Of a stretch of DNA of 64,000 nt, positions 28,551-40,330 are shown in pieces (position 1 is the first letter of the stretch; each line of letters opens with the position of its first letter). The notes under the pieces were generated by a model. It was not told the DNA's origin, did not search any database, and worked only from the letters and a program-made list of their open reading frames with translations. A program made the position numbers and the translations under genes. Where the stretch lies: positions 62,001 through 126,000 of the forward strand of contig NZ_MCUW01000089.1 in NCBI RefSeq assembly GCF_002873335.1, given 5' to 3'. The stretch comes from Vibrio sp. 10N.286.49.B1 (GTDB lineage: Bacteria > Pseudomonadota > Gammaproteobacteria > Enterobacterales > Vibrionaceae).

Positions 28551-29489
28551 TTATTTTAAACGAGAAAGAGCTTGAGTTAGTTTAGGCTCCATCTCTGCAT
28601 GTATCTCCATACGCTCTTCAGTCGCAGGGTGCACAAATATAATATTTGCGGCATGCAAGAACAGACGATTAAGACCCACCTTCGCGGTGTAAGCATCAAA
28701 ACGGCGGTCACCGTAACGATCATCCCAAGCAATCGGATGACCCGTATATTGAGCGTGCACACGAATTTGGTGAGTGCGTCCGGTAATCGGACTCGCCTGA
28801 ACCAGCGTCGCGTCTTCAAATGCTTGAAGCACTTTAAAACGAGTTTCTGACGCTTTGCCATTCGGGTTCACTCGTACAATGCTGTTTACTTCGTTTTTCA
28901 ACAGCGGCGCTTTCACCACTTTGCAGCTTGGCTTCCAATTTCCCATGACAAGTGCAAAATAATATTTCTGTACGGTTTTCTCTCTAAACTGCGCTTGCAA
29001 ATGTCTCAATGCAGACCGTTTTTTTGCCACCAAAAGAATACCGGAAGTATCCCGGTCAATACGATGAACTAATTCGAGAAAGCGAGCTTGAGGACGCAAC
29101 GCCCTAAGCGCCTCAATGGCCCCAAACTTCAAACCACTGCCGCCGTGGACTGCCGTACCGGATGGCTTGTTTAGAATCAATAGATGATCGTCTTCATGGA
29201 TAATAAACGATTCCAACTCTGCGACTTTATTCAACTTAGTGCTCACTGGCGCCTCGTCGTCTTTTTCCTCAATCGTCACAGGTGGAATTCGAACGATATC
29301 CCCCGCTTGAAGCTTGTATTCCGCTTTAACTCTTTTTTTGTTAACGCGAACTTCTCCCTTGCGGACAATTCGATACACCACACTTTTCGGTACACTTTTT
29401 AATTGGTTGCGCAAAAAGTTATCAATGCGCTGACCAGCCATATCGTCGTCTATATCGACAAATTGGACTTTAGTTCTTATTTCACTCAT
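28551..29489 (-). CDS. rluC: 23S rRNA pseudouridine synthase RluC (312 aa)
   Basis: RluC makes pseudouridines 955, 2504 and 2580 in E. coli 23S rRNA. An N-terminal S4 RNA-binding domain (about 18-80: RIDNFLRNQLK...GEVRVNKKRVK) precedes the RluA-type catalytic domain with the catalytic Asp in HRIDRDTSGILLVAK and the TGRTHQIRVH motif. It is divergent from rne, the conserved arrangement. Confidence 0.95.
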   Translation of the reverse strand: MSEIRTKVQFVDIDDDMAGQRIDNFLRNQLKSVPKSVVYRIVRKGEVRVNKKRVKAEYKLQAGDIVRIPPVTIEEKDDEAPVSTKLNKVAELESFIIHEDDHLLILNKPSGTAVHGGSGLKFGAIEALRALRPQARFLELVHRIDRDTSGILLVAKKRSALRHLQAQFREKTVQKYYFALVMGNWKPSCKVVKAPLLKNEVNSIVRVNPNGKASETRFKVLQAFEDATLVQASPITGRTHQIRVHAQYTGHPIAWDDRYGDRRFDAYTAKVGLNRLFLHAANIIFVHPATEERMEIHAEMEPKLTQALSRLK

Positions 29490-29920
29490 TTGGCGATTAT
29501 AACACCCAAAGCGTCAAGAAAATAACGCTTTCTTCTACCTAACCCCGCCTGATTACCCACGCACCAATTCATCGCAAGCTCGTTTAACGTAGCATGGACA
29601 AGCTGTGGATAAATTTCATCCAATTTGCACGAAGAAAAATGAGCATTAGTAAAATAAGACGAAAATTCAGACAATTAGTCGACTTTGAAACACTTTAAAG
29701 CTGTTTTTTTCTGTGGTTTGTCGTAAAGCTGATTGCCGATAAATCCTTGCACTGCTATAGTTCACAGCTGCGTAGGATGATTAGATTGTATTTTACTATT
29801 TATCAGCATTATCCATACGTAATCTACACCATGAGTAGAGCCCTTAATATTGAGACGCTGCGTACGGCATAAGACGTTGATAATTAAGGCAGCCTTGTCA
29901 TCTACTCACGTATTCGTGTT

Positions 29921-30102
29921 TTGAGTATTACCGCCATATGCGGATCACCCAAGTAGAACTTGTGTGATGACTGTAGTGCCCCAGAGCATCCCCTCCAGCC
30001 GGGAGGCTGCATTTATTAGCCATGGGATCAGGCACCACGAGGTACGACCTCTGTGACAAGAGCAACGATGAAAACAAAGAAAATAAAACGAGAATTTCCG
30101 TA
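29921..30102 (+). promoter_or_regulatory. Structured 5' leader of rne (candidate autoregulatory element)
   Basis: The 613-base gap between rluC and rne has no convincing gene. Its last 180 bases contain stacked hairpins: CCGC-CATAT-GCGG (29931-29943), CCTCC/GGAGG (29992-30006) and GAGGT-ACG-ACCTC (30039-30051). In E. coli the rne leader forms the rne5 element, through which RNase E cleaves its own mRNA. Position and hairpins suggest an equivalent, but I could not compare it with the family model. Confidence 0.55.
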
Positions 30103-33100
30103 ATGAAAAGAATGTTAATCAACGCAACTCAAAAAGAAGAGTTGCGTGTCGCTCTGGTTGATGGCCAGCGACTATTTGACCTTGATATTGAAAGTCCTGG
30201 TCACGAATCAAAAAAAGCAAATATCTATAAAGGTCGTATCACACGAGTTGAGCCTAGCTTAGAGGCCGCATTCGTTGACTATGGCGCTGACCGCCACGGC
30301 TTCCTCCCTCTTAAAGAAATTGCACGCGAATACTTCCCAGCTGGTTATACCTACCAGGGTCGCCCAAGCATCAAAGATGTCTTGAAGGAAGGCCAAGAAG
30401 TTATCGTGCAAGTTGAAAAAGAAGAGCGTGGTAGCAAAGGCGCGGCACTCACAACCTTTATTTCACTCGCAGGTAGCTACCTAGTATTGATGCCAAATAA
30501 CCCAAGAGCTGGCGGAATTTCTCGTCGCATCGAAGGTGATGAACGCACAGAACTTAAGGCAGCACTAAGCACGCTTGAACTACCACAAGGTATGGGGTTA
30601 ATTGTCCGTACTGCAGGTGTAGGCAAAAGTGCCGAAGAGCTAGAGTGGGATTTAAAATTCCTTCTCAATAACTGGGGCAACATTAAAAATGCTTCAGACG
30701 CTAACCCTGCACCTTTCCTCATTCACCAAGAAAGTAACGTCATTGTCCGTGCTTTACGTGACTACCTACGTCGCGATATTGGTGAGATCCTAATTGATAG
30801 CAACACAATCTACGAACGTGCAAAACAACACATTGAGCACGTCCGTCCAGATTTTGTCAGCCGCGTTAAAAAATACGACGGTGAAGTGCCACTGTTTAGT
30901 CATTATCAAATCGAAAGCCAAATCGAGTCTGCGTTCCAGCGTGAAGTTCGACTCCCATCTGGTGGTTCAATTGTTATCGACCCAACAGAAGCATTGACCT
31001 CTATCGATATTAACTCAGCTCGTGCAACAAAGGGCAGCGATATCGAAGAAACAGCACTTAACACCAACCTAGAAGCTGCTGACGAAATTGCTCGTCAACT
31101 TCGTCTACGTGACCTAGGTGGTTTGGTGGTTATCGACTTTATCGATATGACACCAGTGCGTCACCAAAGAGAAGTAGAGAACCGCCTGCGTGAAGCCGTC
31201 CGTATCGATCGTGCTCGCGTTCAAATCGGTCGTATCTCACGCTTTGGTTTACTTGAGATGTCTCGCCAACGTTTAAGCCCATCATTGGCTGAAGCGAGTC
31301 ACCACATTTGTCCTCGCTGTACGGGTACCGGTGTGGTTCGTGACAACGAATCCCTAGCACTTTCTGTCCTTCGTTTAATCGAAGAAGAAGCGCTAAAAGA
31401 CAATACTTGCCAAGTCCTAGCGATTGTACCGGTACCAATTGCCTCTTACCTTCTTAATGAAAAACGCCGTTCTGTCAATCACATCGAACGCGTGCAAGAA
31501 GTTAAGATTACTATTGTTCCAGACTCTGATATGGAAACGCCTCATTTCGAGGTAATTCGTGTCCGTGATGGCGAAGAGCATGACCTTCTTTCTTACCTAC
31601 TTCCTAAGAAGATCGACGCGCTTAAAGAAGCCGAGAGCAAAGAAGTTCCTGAAACTGAAATCAAGCCACGTAAGATCGAGCAACCTGCTGTTCAAGGTTT
31701 TGCAACGCCGGCACCAACACCAACGGCACCAAAGCCTGCCCCTAAAGCAAAAGCGGAAGTGGCAAAAGACAGCAATGAACCTGGCTTAGTGTCGCGTTTC
31801 TTCTCGGCTATCAGTGCTTTCTTCTCTTCGACTGAAGAACCGAAGAAAGAAACCGAAGAACCAGAGAAAAAAGACACTCAACGTAACGACAAGCCACGTC
31901 GTAACAACCGTAACGACCAACGCCGTCGTAATAACCGTGATTCTCGCGACAATCGCGATTCTCGTGACAATGACCGCAACAGGAATCGTCGTAAGCCGAC
32001 TCAAGAAAATGACACTGCGAAAGAGCAAGCGGATACGGCTCAAGAACCTCGCAAGCCACAAAATCGCCGCAATAAGCCTCAAAATCGTCGCAATAAGTCA
32101 CAACGCGAAGATGTAGCGAATAAGTCAAAGGTCGAAGAGCAAGGTCAGCAAATCGCAGCCGAGGTTCAAGCTGAAAAAGCCGCCCCTCGCGCGGAAGAGA
32201 AAGCACCTCGTACCGAAGAGAAGACTGCGAAGATCAAAGAGCGCCGTCAACGTCGTAAGTTGACCAAGCAAATTCGCACCAAAGATCAAAACGCTCAGCA
32301 AGAAGTTGAACCTGCAGTTCAAGCCGTTGAGAGCGCAAAAGCACAAGACGATAAAGTAGTACAGACGACTCAGGCTGTTGAAGCCGTTGTTGATGCTGCT
32401 CAAACAGATGCACCTGCAAAAGAAGAAGGCAAACAGCGCCGAAACCGCCGTTCACCTCGTCATTTGCGAGCAAGCGGACAACGTCGTCGTCGTGGTCGTG
32501 ACCGTCGTCCAAATCCGTTTAGACTAAGAAAAGGTGGCGTTGCCTCTCCTGAGATGGCAATGGGTAAAGTAATGCCAAGCTACGGTATTATCAAACCAGC
32601 ACCAAAAGCCAAAACACAAAAAGAGCAAGTGAATGACGTAACCATTCCAATGATCACTTCAGGTGTATCTCGCCCTGAAATGGCAATGGGTAAGGTGATC
32701 ATCCTAAGCTCTGCAGTTATCGCTGAAGCGAACGTTGCTAAAGCAGCAGCGGTACAAGCCGCTGTGGTTGAGCCTAAGGTTACAGAAGCGGCAGTTGTCG
32801 AAGTGAAAGCAGTTGAGACAGCTCAGGTTGTCGACACACCAGCTGTCGAAGCGCCGAGTGTTGAAACCGTTATCGTTGAAACCCCAGTAACTGAAGTGCC
32901 TGCTGTTGACGTTCCGGTTGTTGAAAAGCACATCGTTGAAGAACCAACTGTTGAAGCGCCAGTTGCTGAAACCGTCACCCCAGCTGTAGAAGCGAAAGCT
33001 GAGCCGGTTAAAAAAGCGGTAGCGAAAGCGAAACCAACAAAGATCACAGCCAAAGGGCACGCAAGTGCAGGAATGGCGAAGGCTCCAGGTCAAGCTGAGC

Positions 33101-33219
33101 TAGGTCAAATTGAAATTAAAGCCGCAGCACTTAAAACCGAACGCTACACACCAAAAGGTGCAGGTAGCCAGGTGGCACGAAGTAGTGCTGGTGCAGGAAT
33201 GACTAAACCTAACTATTAA
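30103..33219 (+). CDS. rne: Ribonuclease E (1038 aa)
   Basis: RNase E is the endonuclease and scaffold of the RNA degradosome at the inner membrane. The start [10 protein letters not shown] matches E. coli exactly, so the ATG at 30103 is used. The catalytic half has an S1 domain, Asp302 and Asp345 (E. coli 303/346) and the zinc link CPRC (403-406). The tail from about 520 is disordered: Arg/Asn-rich RNA-binding segments, two EMAMGKV repeats, a Val/Glu/Pro repeat region and a C-terminal [11 protein letters not shown] like the E. coli PNPase-binding end. A membrane-targeting segment ([15 protein letters not shown]) is seen at about 565. Confidence 0.96.
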   Translation: MKRMLINATQKEELRVALVDGQRLFDLDIESPGHESKKANIYKGRITRVEPSLEAAFVDYGADRHGFLPLKEIAREYFPAGYTYQGRPSIKDVLKEGQEVIVQVEKEERGSKGAALTTFISLAGSYLVLMPNNPRAGGISRRIEGDERTELKAALSTLELPQGMGLIVRTAGVGKSAEELEWDLKFLLNNWGNIKNASDANPAPFLIHQESNVIVRALRDYLRRDIGEILIDSNTIYERAKQHIEHVRPDFVSRVKKYDGEVPLFSHYQIESQIESAFQREVRLPSGGSIVIDPTEALTSIDINSARATKGSDIEETALNTNLEAADEIARQLRLRDLGGLVVIDFIDMTPVRHQREVENRLREAVRIDRARVQIGRISRFGLLEMSRQRLSPSLAEASHHICPRCTGTGVVRDNESLALSVLRLIEEEALKDNTCQVLAIVPVPIASYLLNEKRRSVNHIERVQEVKITIVPDSDMETPHFEVIRVRDGEEHDLLSYLLPKKIDALKEAESKEVPETEIKPRKIEQPAVQGFATPAPTPTAPKPAPKAKAEVAKDSNEPGLVSRFFSAISAFFSSTEEPKKETEEPEKKDTQRNDKPRRNNRNDQRRRNNRDSRDNRDSRDNDRNRNRRKPTQENDTAKEQADTAQEPRKPQNRRNKPQNRRNKSQREDVANKSKVEEQGQQIAAEVQAEKAAPRAEEKAPRTEEKTAKIKERRQRRKLTKQIRTKDQNAQQEVEPAVQAVESAKAQDDKVVQTTQAVEAVVDAAQTDAPAKEEGKQRRNRRSPRHLRASGQRRRRGRDRRPNPFRLRKGGVASPEMAMGKVMPSYGIIKPAPKAKTQKEQVNDVTIPMITSGVSRPEMAMGKVIILSSAVIAEANVAKAAAVQAAVVEPKVTEAAVVEVKAVETAQVVDTPAVEAPSVETVIVETPVTEVPAVDVPVVEKHIVEEPTVEAPVAETVTPAVEAKAEPVKKAVAKAKPTKITAKGHASAGMAKAPGQAELGQIEIKAAALKTERYTPKGAGSQVARSSAGAGMTKPNY

Positions 33220-33247
33220 TTAAGTTAAGTCATTAGCAATGTAAGAT

Positions 33248-33274
33248 GGGCTGCCTTTGGGTAGCCCTTTTTTT
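33248..33274 (+). terminator. Terminator after rne
   Basis: An 8-bp stem GGGCTGCC/GGTAGCCC (one G-U) with loop TTTG is followed by T7, 28 bases after the rne stop. Confidence 0.9.
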
Positions 33275-33516
33275 ATGCTAATTTAATTCGACACATTTCG
33301 TTTCATTATTGAACTTCTCCTCACATTTCTGTAGCATGCGCAACCTTGTCCTTTTCATTACCAATACGCCATATCTTTGTCACATGATAAGTAGATAATG
33401 ACAGTAATTAGCTTTGAATTGCCGCAAATTTTGCAGCAACACCCCTTTTTAATAATGTCGTCGCTTGCGCTGTTTGGAATGGATTTTTATCCAACACAAC
33501 TATTGAATTGAATCCT

Positions 33517-35076
33517 ATGTTTGAGTTTCCACAATTTTCGAAGCACTCCGTTAAAAACGATGTGTTATCAGGGCTAACCGTAGCCTTAGCGTTAGTACCC
33601 GAAGCGGTAGCTTTTGCTTTCGTCGCAGGGGTTGACCCGATGGTAGGCCTTTATGCGGCCTTTATCGTGGGCCTAATCACCTCTATTTTTGGTGGTCGCC
33701 CGGGTATGATATCTGGTGCAACGGGTGCAATGGCGGTAGTAATGGTGAGCTTAGTGGCCACCCATGGGGTGCAATATCTATTTGCGGCTGTTATGTTCGC
33801 TGGCTTTTTGCAGATTACCGCCGGTTTATTTAAGCTGGGTAAATTCATTCGCATGGTGCCACACCCCGTCATGATTGGTTTTGTTAACGGCCTAGCGATT
33901 GTTATTTTCCTTGCTCAAATGGGGCAATTTAAAGCCCCCGATATCAATGGTGTTATGACCTGGTTGCCACAAGGGCAAATGATCATCATGTTAGGCCTAG
34001 TCGCTTTAACTATGGCTATCATTCATTTCTTACCAAAACTCACCACCGCCGTCCCTTCATCACTTGTTGCAATAGTCGGTGTTACTGCTCTAGTGCACTT
34101 GTTAGGGTTAGAAACCCGTACGGTCGTTGATTTCCTTAGAACGATGTCTGGTGACGTCTCAGCCACGCTAGCAGGCTCGCTGCCGACTTTCTCCATCCCA
34201 GCGGTTCCGTTCACGCTTGAAACCTTTAACATCATTCTTCCATACGCCATCATCTTAGCCGCTATCGGTTTGATTGAATCATTACTGACTCTAACGGTAC
34301 TTGACGAGATGACTAATACTCGTGGCCAATCAAACCGTGAATGTGTTGGTCAAGGTCTTGCGAACGTTACCTGCTCCGTATTCGGTGCTATGGGTGGTTG
34401 CGCGATGATTGGACAGTCAATGATTAACGTCAACTCCGGTGGTCGTGGTCGTTTATCTGGAATTGTTGCCGCTGGTGCTCTACTGTTCTTCATTTTATTT
34501 GCTTCCGCAATGATTGAAATGATCCCTCTAGCTGCACTGGTTGGTGTCATGTTTATGGTGGTTATCGGTACATTCGAATGGGCGACGTTCAAGCTTGCTC
34601 GTCGTGTACCAAAACAAGATTTCTTCGTCATCGTCCTAGTCACGGTTGTTACCGTTCTAACAGACCTTGCTGTTGCCGTTGCGATTGGCGTTGTTGTCTC
34701 TGCGCTGATGTTTGCTTGGCAACACGCGAAGCATATCTATGCAAGTAGCCACACCAATGAGGAAGGCTCAAAAGAATATAAGGTGAATGGCCCTATCTTT
34801 TTCGGTTCTGCCGCTAACTTCCTAGAGTTGTTTGATGCGCCTAACGACCCGCAAGATGTGATTGTTGATTTCGCTCAATCACGCGTCGCTGACCACTCAG
34901 CCATTGAAGCTATTGAGACCTTGGCAGAGCGTTATAACGCAGTAGGTAAAACCTTACACCTAAGGCACCTTAGCCCTGACTGCCGTGCGCTGCTGCAAAA
35001 AGCAGGAAGCCTAGTTGAGATTAACGTTAAAGAAGACCCAAGCTACAAAGTGGCTACGGACATTCTTGCAGGTTAA
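33517..35076 (+). CDS. SulP-family anion transporter with STAS domain (519 aa)
   Basis: This is a SulP/SLC26-type inner-membrane anion transporter. The N-terminal membrane domain has the family's [28 protein letters not shown] signature and a second [10 protein letters not shown] motif. A C-terminal cytosolic STAS domain (about 425-519) follows. Substrates in the family include sulfate, bicarbonate and dicarboxylates; the substrate here is not readable. The ATG at 33517 lies 9 bases after an in-frame TTG; neither has a strong Shine-Dalgarno. Confidence 0.9.
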   Translation: MFEFPQFSKHSVKNDVLSGLTVALALVPEAVAFAFVAGVDPMVGLYAAFIVGLITSIFGGRPGMISGATGAMAVVMVSLVATHGVQYLFAAVMFAGFLQITAGLFKLGKFIRMVPHPVMIGFVNGLAIVIFLAQMGQFKAPDINGVMTWLPQGQMIIMLGLVALTMAIIHFLPKLTTAVPSSLVAIVGVTALVHLLGLETRTVVDFLRTMSGDVSATLAGSLPTFSIPAVPFTLETFNIILPYAIILAAIGLIESLLTLTVLDEMTNTRGQSNRECVGQGLANVTCSVFGAMGGCAMIGQSMINVNSGGRGRLSGIVAAGALLFFILFASAMIEMIPLAALVGVMFMVVIGTFEWATFKLARRVPKQDFFVIVLVTVVTVLTDLAVAVAIGVVVSALMFAWQHAKHIYASSHTNEEGSKEYKVNGPIFFGSAANFLELFDAPNDPQDVIVDFAQSRVADHSAIEAIETLAERYNAVGKTLHLRHLSPDCRALLQKAGSLVEINVKEDPSYKVATDILAG

Positions 35077-35116
35077 CGAACGGCGGTTAGCGAGGATTAA
35101 AAATCTCGTGTAATAC

Positions 35117-35152
35117 AAAAATAATAAGGGACCACGAGGTCCCTTATTATTT
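35117..35152. terminator. Bidirectional terminator between sulP and yeaC
   Basis: A perfect 15-bp stem (AAATAATAAGGGACC and its complement) with loop ACGA is flanked by A- and T-runs and serves two convergent genes. Confidence 0.92.
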
Positions 35153-35196
35153 GATGGCTACATAGTAAGATTCTTTGGAAGCAAACCATCAAGCGC

Positions 35197-35481
35197 TTAA
35201 CTATCCGCAACCTTCATTCTTACAATATCAGCCTGATCCACTGAAAATTGCTTTTTCAATTCTGATTTAGATTTGAAGGATATTTCCCCTCCTGCCGCCA
35301 CTGACATGTGTTGCGGGTCAACATTATGCTTCGACTGATACAACATCACTGCCTGCATACAAGAATCTTTCTGTTCTTGTGACAAAGCTGCACCCTCTGG
35401 CCACCTGCCAGTCTCACATGCATAAATAAGGCGGTCATAGACATCAGGTGTCATTGCGTTTAAGAGTTGCTCTACATCCAT
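35197..35481 (-). CDS. yeaC: YeaC-family protein (DUF1315, 94 aa)
   Basis: This small cytosolic protein of unknown function matches E. coli YeaC in MTPDVYDRL, GRWPEGAALSQEQKDSCMQAVMLYQ and the KSKSELKKQF end. In E. coli yeaC neighbours msrB and gapA as it does here, with one lipoprotein gene inserted. The ATG at 35481 has AAGG 5-6 bases upstream. Confidence 0.85.
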   Translation of the reverse strand: MDVEQLLNAMTPDVYDRLIYACETGRWPEGAALSQEQKDSCMQAVMLYQSKHNVDPQHMSVAAGGEISFKSKSELKKQFSVDQADIVRMKVADS

Positions 35482-35622
35482 TCTGAACCTTCTTTTTCTC
35501 AATATTACAGTGGCGCAAAAACTGAGTTCTGCGAGGTTAATTCCTTACTGGAACCATAACCTGATGATACACTGAGTCAAGTTGAGCTCCATCATTCAGT
35601 GTTTCTGATCACAAGTAAATCA

Positions 35623-36447
35623 ATGAAAATACATTACGCCGTACTCTTACTCGCTTCCTCTTCTCTTTTAACAGGTTGCTTTGAATCTAGAAAAAACACC
35701 GACCAAGTATGTTCGTCAGAACCTGGGCTTGAATGTTCATCACTTAATGTCAACGATGGACAATGTCGAATCGCGCGCACCGACTTGATCTGGCATCGTT
35801 ACGAGACATTAGATACTTTTACTGAGCCCTCTCAGATCGAAGAATTTTATTTACTTCGAGAATATCGGAAATGCTTAGAGCTTGCGTCGCAAATACAGCC
35901 TATTGAGCAAGCCGCATTAAAAGAAAAGCGCTTTAATGCTCTTGTTTACGCCATAGATGAGCAAATGCGAATACAAACCAAACTGATGTCATCGACTAAG
36001 CCCGAGACATTATATTTTTTATGGAGTGAGACGGGCAATACCATGGCAAAGAGGCGCTTTCTTGCAATGGAAGGCGATGCTGCATTGGAAACAGCAGCAA
36101 TGCAGTACGCATTAGCCACTTACTACATCTCACGAGACAAGTTGAAAACACACGAATTATTAGTCCATTCATTGGAGCTATCTTCCGATGGAAATATCAA
36201 TACTGATGCACTTAAATCTTTGGCGAGTGTTAATTACACGTTATCACGTCCACGCGAATCCTATCTTTGGACCATGGTCGGCAAGCAATTCAATATCCCT
36301 ATTGTTTCTGACAATGAATTAAAGCGATTGTTTGCTCTAAATCATGACGAATATCGTCAACTTGATGAACAAGCTGAGGCGATTGTGTCGTCTCTGGAAT
36401 CAGGAGCCTTTAATCGCAGCCAATCACTCACGACTCTTTCAAACTAA
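35623..36447 (+). CDS. DUF2989-like lipoprotein (274 aa)
   Basis: A lipoprotein signal (MKIHYAVLLLASSSLLTGC, lipobox LLTGC, lipidated Cys19) is followed by a Cys-containing stretch and the segment NDGQCRIARTDLIWHRYE...YRKCLELASQI, which I associate with DUF2989 of vibrios and relatives. The rest is helical, possibly repeat-like. The function is unknown. The residue after Cys19 is Phe, so Lol transport to the outer membrane is likely. It starts at the ATG at 35623 because the signal peptide begins there. Confidence 0.75.
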   Translation: MKIHYAVLLLASSSLLTGCFESRKNTDQVCSSEPGLECSSLNVNDGQCRIARTDLIWHRYETLDTFTEPSQIEEFYLLREYRKCLELASQIQPIEQAALKEKRFNALVYAIDEQMRIQTKLMSSTKPETLYFLWSETGNTMAKRRFLAMEGDAALETAAMQYALATYYISRDKLKTHELLVHSLELSSDGNINTDALKSLASVNYTLSRPRESYLWTMVGKQFNIPIVSDNELKRLFALNHDEYRQLDEQAEAIVSSLESGAFNRSQSLTTLSN

Positions 36448-36496
36448 ACCCACGTACCGTTGAGACCACTACCCTTTACAATTTTTAGCCTCTAAA

Positions 36497-36523
36497 ACGA
36501 AAAACGCGCGCCTGCGCGTTTTC
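36497..36523. terminator. Bidirectional terminator before msrB
   Basis: A perfect 9-bp stem AAAACGCGC/GCGCGTTTT with loop GCCT lies between convergent genes. Confidence 0.85.
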
Positions 36524-36575
36524 TTAGTCAATACTGATTTGTAATAATGATACAATCGGCCGATTAAAATCTGTT

Positions 36576-36986
36576 TTAACTTTCACTTTTGTTGAAAATT
36601 AACGACACAGAGTTAACGCAATAACGTTCCCCTGTTGTTTTTGGACCGTCTTCAAATACATGCCCTAAATGACTATCACATGTGCTACAACGTATTTCTA
36701 CTCTCACCATACCGTGACTCGTATCATCAATATAACGAATAGCATCGCTGCGTAGCGGCGCATCAAAACTCGGCCAACCACAGCCAGAGTCATACTTGTT
36801 GTTTGATTCAAACAGTGCAACACCACAACAAGTACAGCGATAAAGGCCGCTATCTTTATTGTGTAACAAGGTACCACTGAATGGTGCTTCAGTGCCCTGT
36901 TGTCGACAGACTCGATACTGTTCTTCCGTCAGCTCATCACGCCAGTCTGCATCAGTCTTAGTCACCGTTTTTTTTTCATCACTCAT
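36576..36986 (-). CDS. msrB: Peptide-methionine (R)-S-oxide reductase (136 aa)
   Basis: MsrB repairs methionine-R-sulfoxide in proteins. Two CxxC zinc pairs are seen (CTCC and CSTC), with GCGWPSFD and the catalytic Cys123 in [11 protein letters not shown]. It is divergent from gapA across a 335-base gap, the conserved order. Confidence 0.95.
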   Translation of the reverse strand: MSDEKKTVTKTDADWRDELTEEQYRVCRQQGTEAPFSGTLLHNKDSGLYRCTCCGVALFESNNKYDSGCGWPSFDAPLRSDAIRYIDDTSHGMVRVEIRCSTCDSHLGHVFEDGPKTTGERYCVNSVSLIFNKSES

Positions 36987-37189
36987 GACCTTTACACTCC
37001 CTTTTTTATTGACTACATTTTACTCACTCTGAGATTGTTCAAAGAGTAAACTTTGCTGTAGCACGCTGTTTAACTATATGACGCCGTCTGTTTCAAATAT
37101 GTTAACCCAGCTAACCACAAAGGTTAAACACATAATTTTAACATTACAGAAATACAACTAAAGTTCAAAAAACAGTCACTTATTACTAA

Positions 37190-38317
<1,128 letters not shown>

Positions 38318-38340
38318 TGTAAGCATCTAGCTCCAACTTT

Positions 38341-38371
38341 AAAAAAGGCGACTCTTAGGGTCGCCTTTTTT
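38341..38371 (+). terminator. Terminator after gapA
   Basis: The stem AAAAAGGCGAC/GTCGCCTTTTT has a 7-base loop and lies 24 bases after the gapA stop. Confidence 0.92.
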
Positions 38372-38412
38372 GTACCCAAAAAGTGTGTATTCCTATTCTG
38401 AGGTGTCAAAAT

Positions 38413-39297
38413 ATGGACTTTAATGCCCTACCCGCATCAACAGTACTTTCCGATTTCGTGACTATCACCCAATACGGCGACAATAAAATTGTTCGCGTTA
38501 TTCACCCTAAAGCGTCGGCTGCTATCTCCCTTCATGGCGGACACGTTCTTTCTTATCAACCAACAGGTCAAGACGACTTAATCTGGATGAGCAAAGACGC
38601 TATCTACGACAATACAACCGCATTGCGTGGTGGTATTCCGATATGTTGGCCTTGGTTTGGACGTATCGCGGCCCCTGCTCATGGTTTTGCTCGCACGACT
38701 GAATGGGCGCTACTTGAGCACCGTGAAAATGATGACGGTGTGATTATTAGCCTAGGTCTTAGCGACTCTGAAGCCACACGAAGCATTTGGCCTCACCAGT
38801 TCTCGTTGGTATTAAATGTCGAGATTAACGATGAATTACGCGTGACACTCAGCGCGACGAATACTGATAATGCACCATGGGTTTTCTCCGGAGCACTTCA
38901 TACTTACCTGAACGTTGGTGATATTACTGCAACGGAAGTCACTGGAATGGGACCAACTTATATTGACAGCCTGCTTGAGGGAAAACGCTGTGAAGGCGGC
39001 GCTTCCTTAACGCTTACTGATACTATCGACCGTGTATACACCAGCCCTGAAACTGAAATACTGGTTAATGATCGCGCAATGAAACGATGCCTGTCAGTGA
39101 AGAACCAAGGTCACAACTCAGCCGTATTATGGAACCCATGGGCGGCAGGAGCTCAAGCGATGGGCGACATGAATGATGATGGTTATCAGTCGTTCTTATG
39201 TGTTGAGTCAACATTGCATGCCCCTTCACTACAACAAGGCCAACAAGTTGCTCCCGGTGAAACTTACCAGCTATCCACGGTGATCGGAAAGCAATAA
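38413..39297 (+). CDS. yeaD: YeaD-like hexose-6-phosphate mutarotase (294 aa)
   Basis: YeaD is an aldose-1-epimerase-fold enzyme that interconverts anomers of glucose-6-phosphate. It has GGHVLSYQP, LRGGIPICWPWFG, the catalytic HGFAR histidine, and a later His and Glu (LHTYLNVGD; CVESTL). The length equals E. coli YeaD (294) from the ATG at 38413, which has GAGG upstream. It follows gapA as in E. coli. Confidence 0.93.
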   Translation: MDFNALPASTVLSDFVTITQYGDNKIVRVIHPKASAAISLHGGHVLSYQPTGQDDLIWMSKDAIYDNTTALRGGIPICWPWFGRIAAPAHGFARTTEWALLEHRENDDGVIISLGLSDSEATRSIWPHQFSLVLNVEINDELRVTLSATNTDNAPWVFSGALHTYLNVGDITATEVTGMGPTYIDSLLEGKRCEGGASLTLTDTIDRVYTSPETEILVNDRAMKRCLSVKNQGHNSAVLWNPWAAGAQAMGDMNDDGYQSFLCVESTLHAPSLQQGQQVAPGETYQLSTVIGKQ

Positions 39298-39370
39298 AAT
39301 CACACACGCATAATTGCGAACCATTAACGATATGGTTAGACTTAGCAAAATTTTTCATGAGTCTAACCGT

Positions 39371-40219
39371 ATGTCTTACCAATGCCCTCTTTGTCATCTT
39401 CCATTGTTACAGCGCGAGCGCCATTTCGCTTGTGAAAACCGTCATCAATTTGATATGGCAAAAGAAGGTTACGTGAACTTGATGCCCGTTCAGCACAAAC
39501 AATCAAAAGACCCCGGTGACAACAAAGAGATGATGCAAGCAAGACGCACCTTTCTCGCTCATGGTTTTTATGCGCCAATGCGTGATGCCGTCGCGCAATC
39601 TTTGCTAACTCACACTCCATCAGGTCCATTAAATGTCCTCGATATTGGATGTGGAGAAGGGTATTACACCCATCATTTTGCTCAACATCTCACTGATCAA
39701 TTAATGACGGGACAAGGAGTCGCTGAACGAGCGACTGAGGTTAATGTTTACGGCTTAGATATCTCCAAAATAGCAATCCGTTATGCCGCAAAGCGATATT
39801 CTAATGTGGCCTTTTCTGTTGCTTCAAGCCATCGTTTACCCTTTGCCGATGAGACTCTCTCTGCCATTATTCGAATCTACGCACCATGTAAGCAAGAAGA
39901 GCTGGTGCGTTGCCTGAAAGATAATGGCATCGTGATCACTGTCACACCTGGCGCTCATCACCTCTATGAATTACGAGAACTGATTTATACGGATGTACGC
40001 TTACATGATGAAGAGGTCGAGGACCTTTCTCAGTTCAAACTTATTTCGGAAGATAAGCTAAACTATGTAATGAACCTTTCTGGGGAACAAGCCTATGATT
40101 TACTCCAAATGACCCCGTTTGCTTGGAAAGCCACAGATGAACTTCGAGCAACGTTAAAGGGCACCGATCAGTTTGCATGCCAAGCGGACTTTATCGTCAG
40201 GGTATTCAAAAAATCATAA
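39371..40219 (+). CDS. rlmA: 23S rRNA (guanine-N1) methyltransferase RlmA (282 aa)
   Basis: RlmA methylates G745 of E. coli 23S rRNA. An N-terminal zinc finger (CPLCHLPL...CENRH, residues 5-25) precedes AKEGYVNLMPVQHK and the SAM-binding motif VLDIGCGEGYYT. The ATG at 39371 gives the E. coli-like start MSYQCPLC. A short insertion (about 12 residues after HLTDQL) is seen relative to E. coli. Confidence 0.94.
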   Translation: MSYQCPLCHLPLLQRERHFACENRHQFDMAKEGYVNLMPVQHKQSKDPGDNKEMMQARRTFLAHGFYAPMRDAVAQSLLTHTPSGPLNVLDIGCGEGYYTHHFAQHLTDQLMTGQGVAERATEVNVYGLDISKIAIRYAAKRYSNVAFSVASSHRLPFADETLSAIIRIYAPCKQEELVRCLKDNGIVITVTPGAHHLYELRELIYTDVRLHDEEVEDLSQFKLISEDKLNYVMNLSGEQAYDLLQMTPFAWKATDELRATLKGTDQFACQADFIVRVFKKS

Positions 40220-40280
40220 TGCAAATAGTTATCAATTAGATTGAATCCAGTCTCTATCTCGATTATCATCTTTCTTCCCT

Positions 40281-40310
40281 AATAGCCGGCGATATCGTTG
40301 GCTATTTTTG
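40281..40310 (+). terminator. Terminator after rlmA
   Basis: A long stem built on AATAGCC/GGCTATT with inner GCGAT/ATCGT pairs is followed by TTTTTG, 61 bases after the stop and 20 bases before the next gene. Confidence 0.75.
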
Positions 40311-40330
40311 TTTAGGAATTCGCTAATATT

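Noticed and set aside
29486..29674. 62-codon open frame upstream of rluC with a TTG start and ATGA overlap
   Set aside because: No Shine-Dalgarno, rare start, no recognisable family or hydrophobic pattern; probably chance reading in the rluC-rne divergent region.
31786..33093. Several long open frames on the minus strand opposite the end of rne
   Set aside because: They arise from the repetitive Arg/Asn and Val/Glu/Pro codons of the RNase E tail; compositions are low-complexity and no start signals exist.
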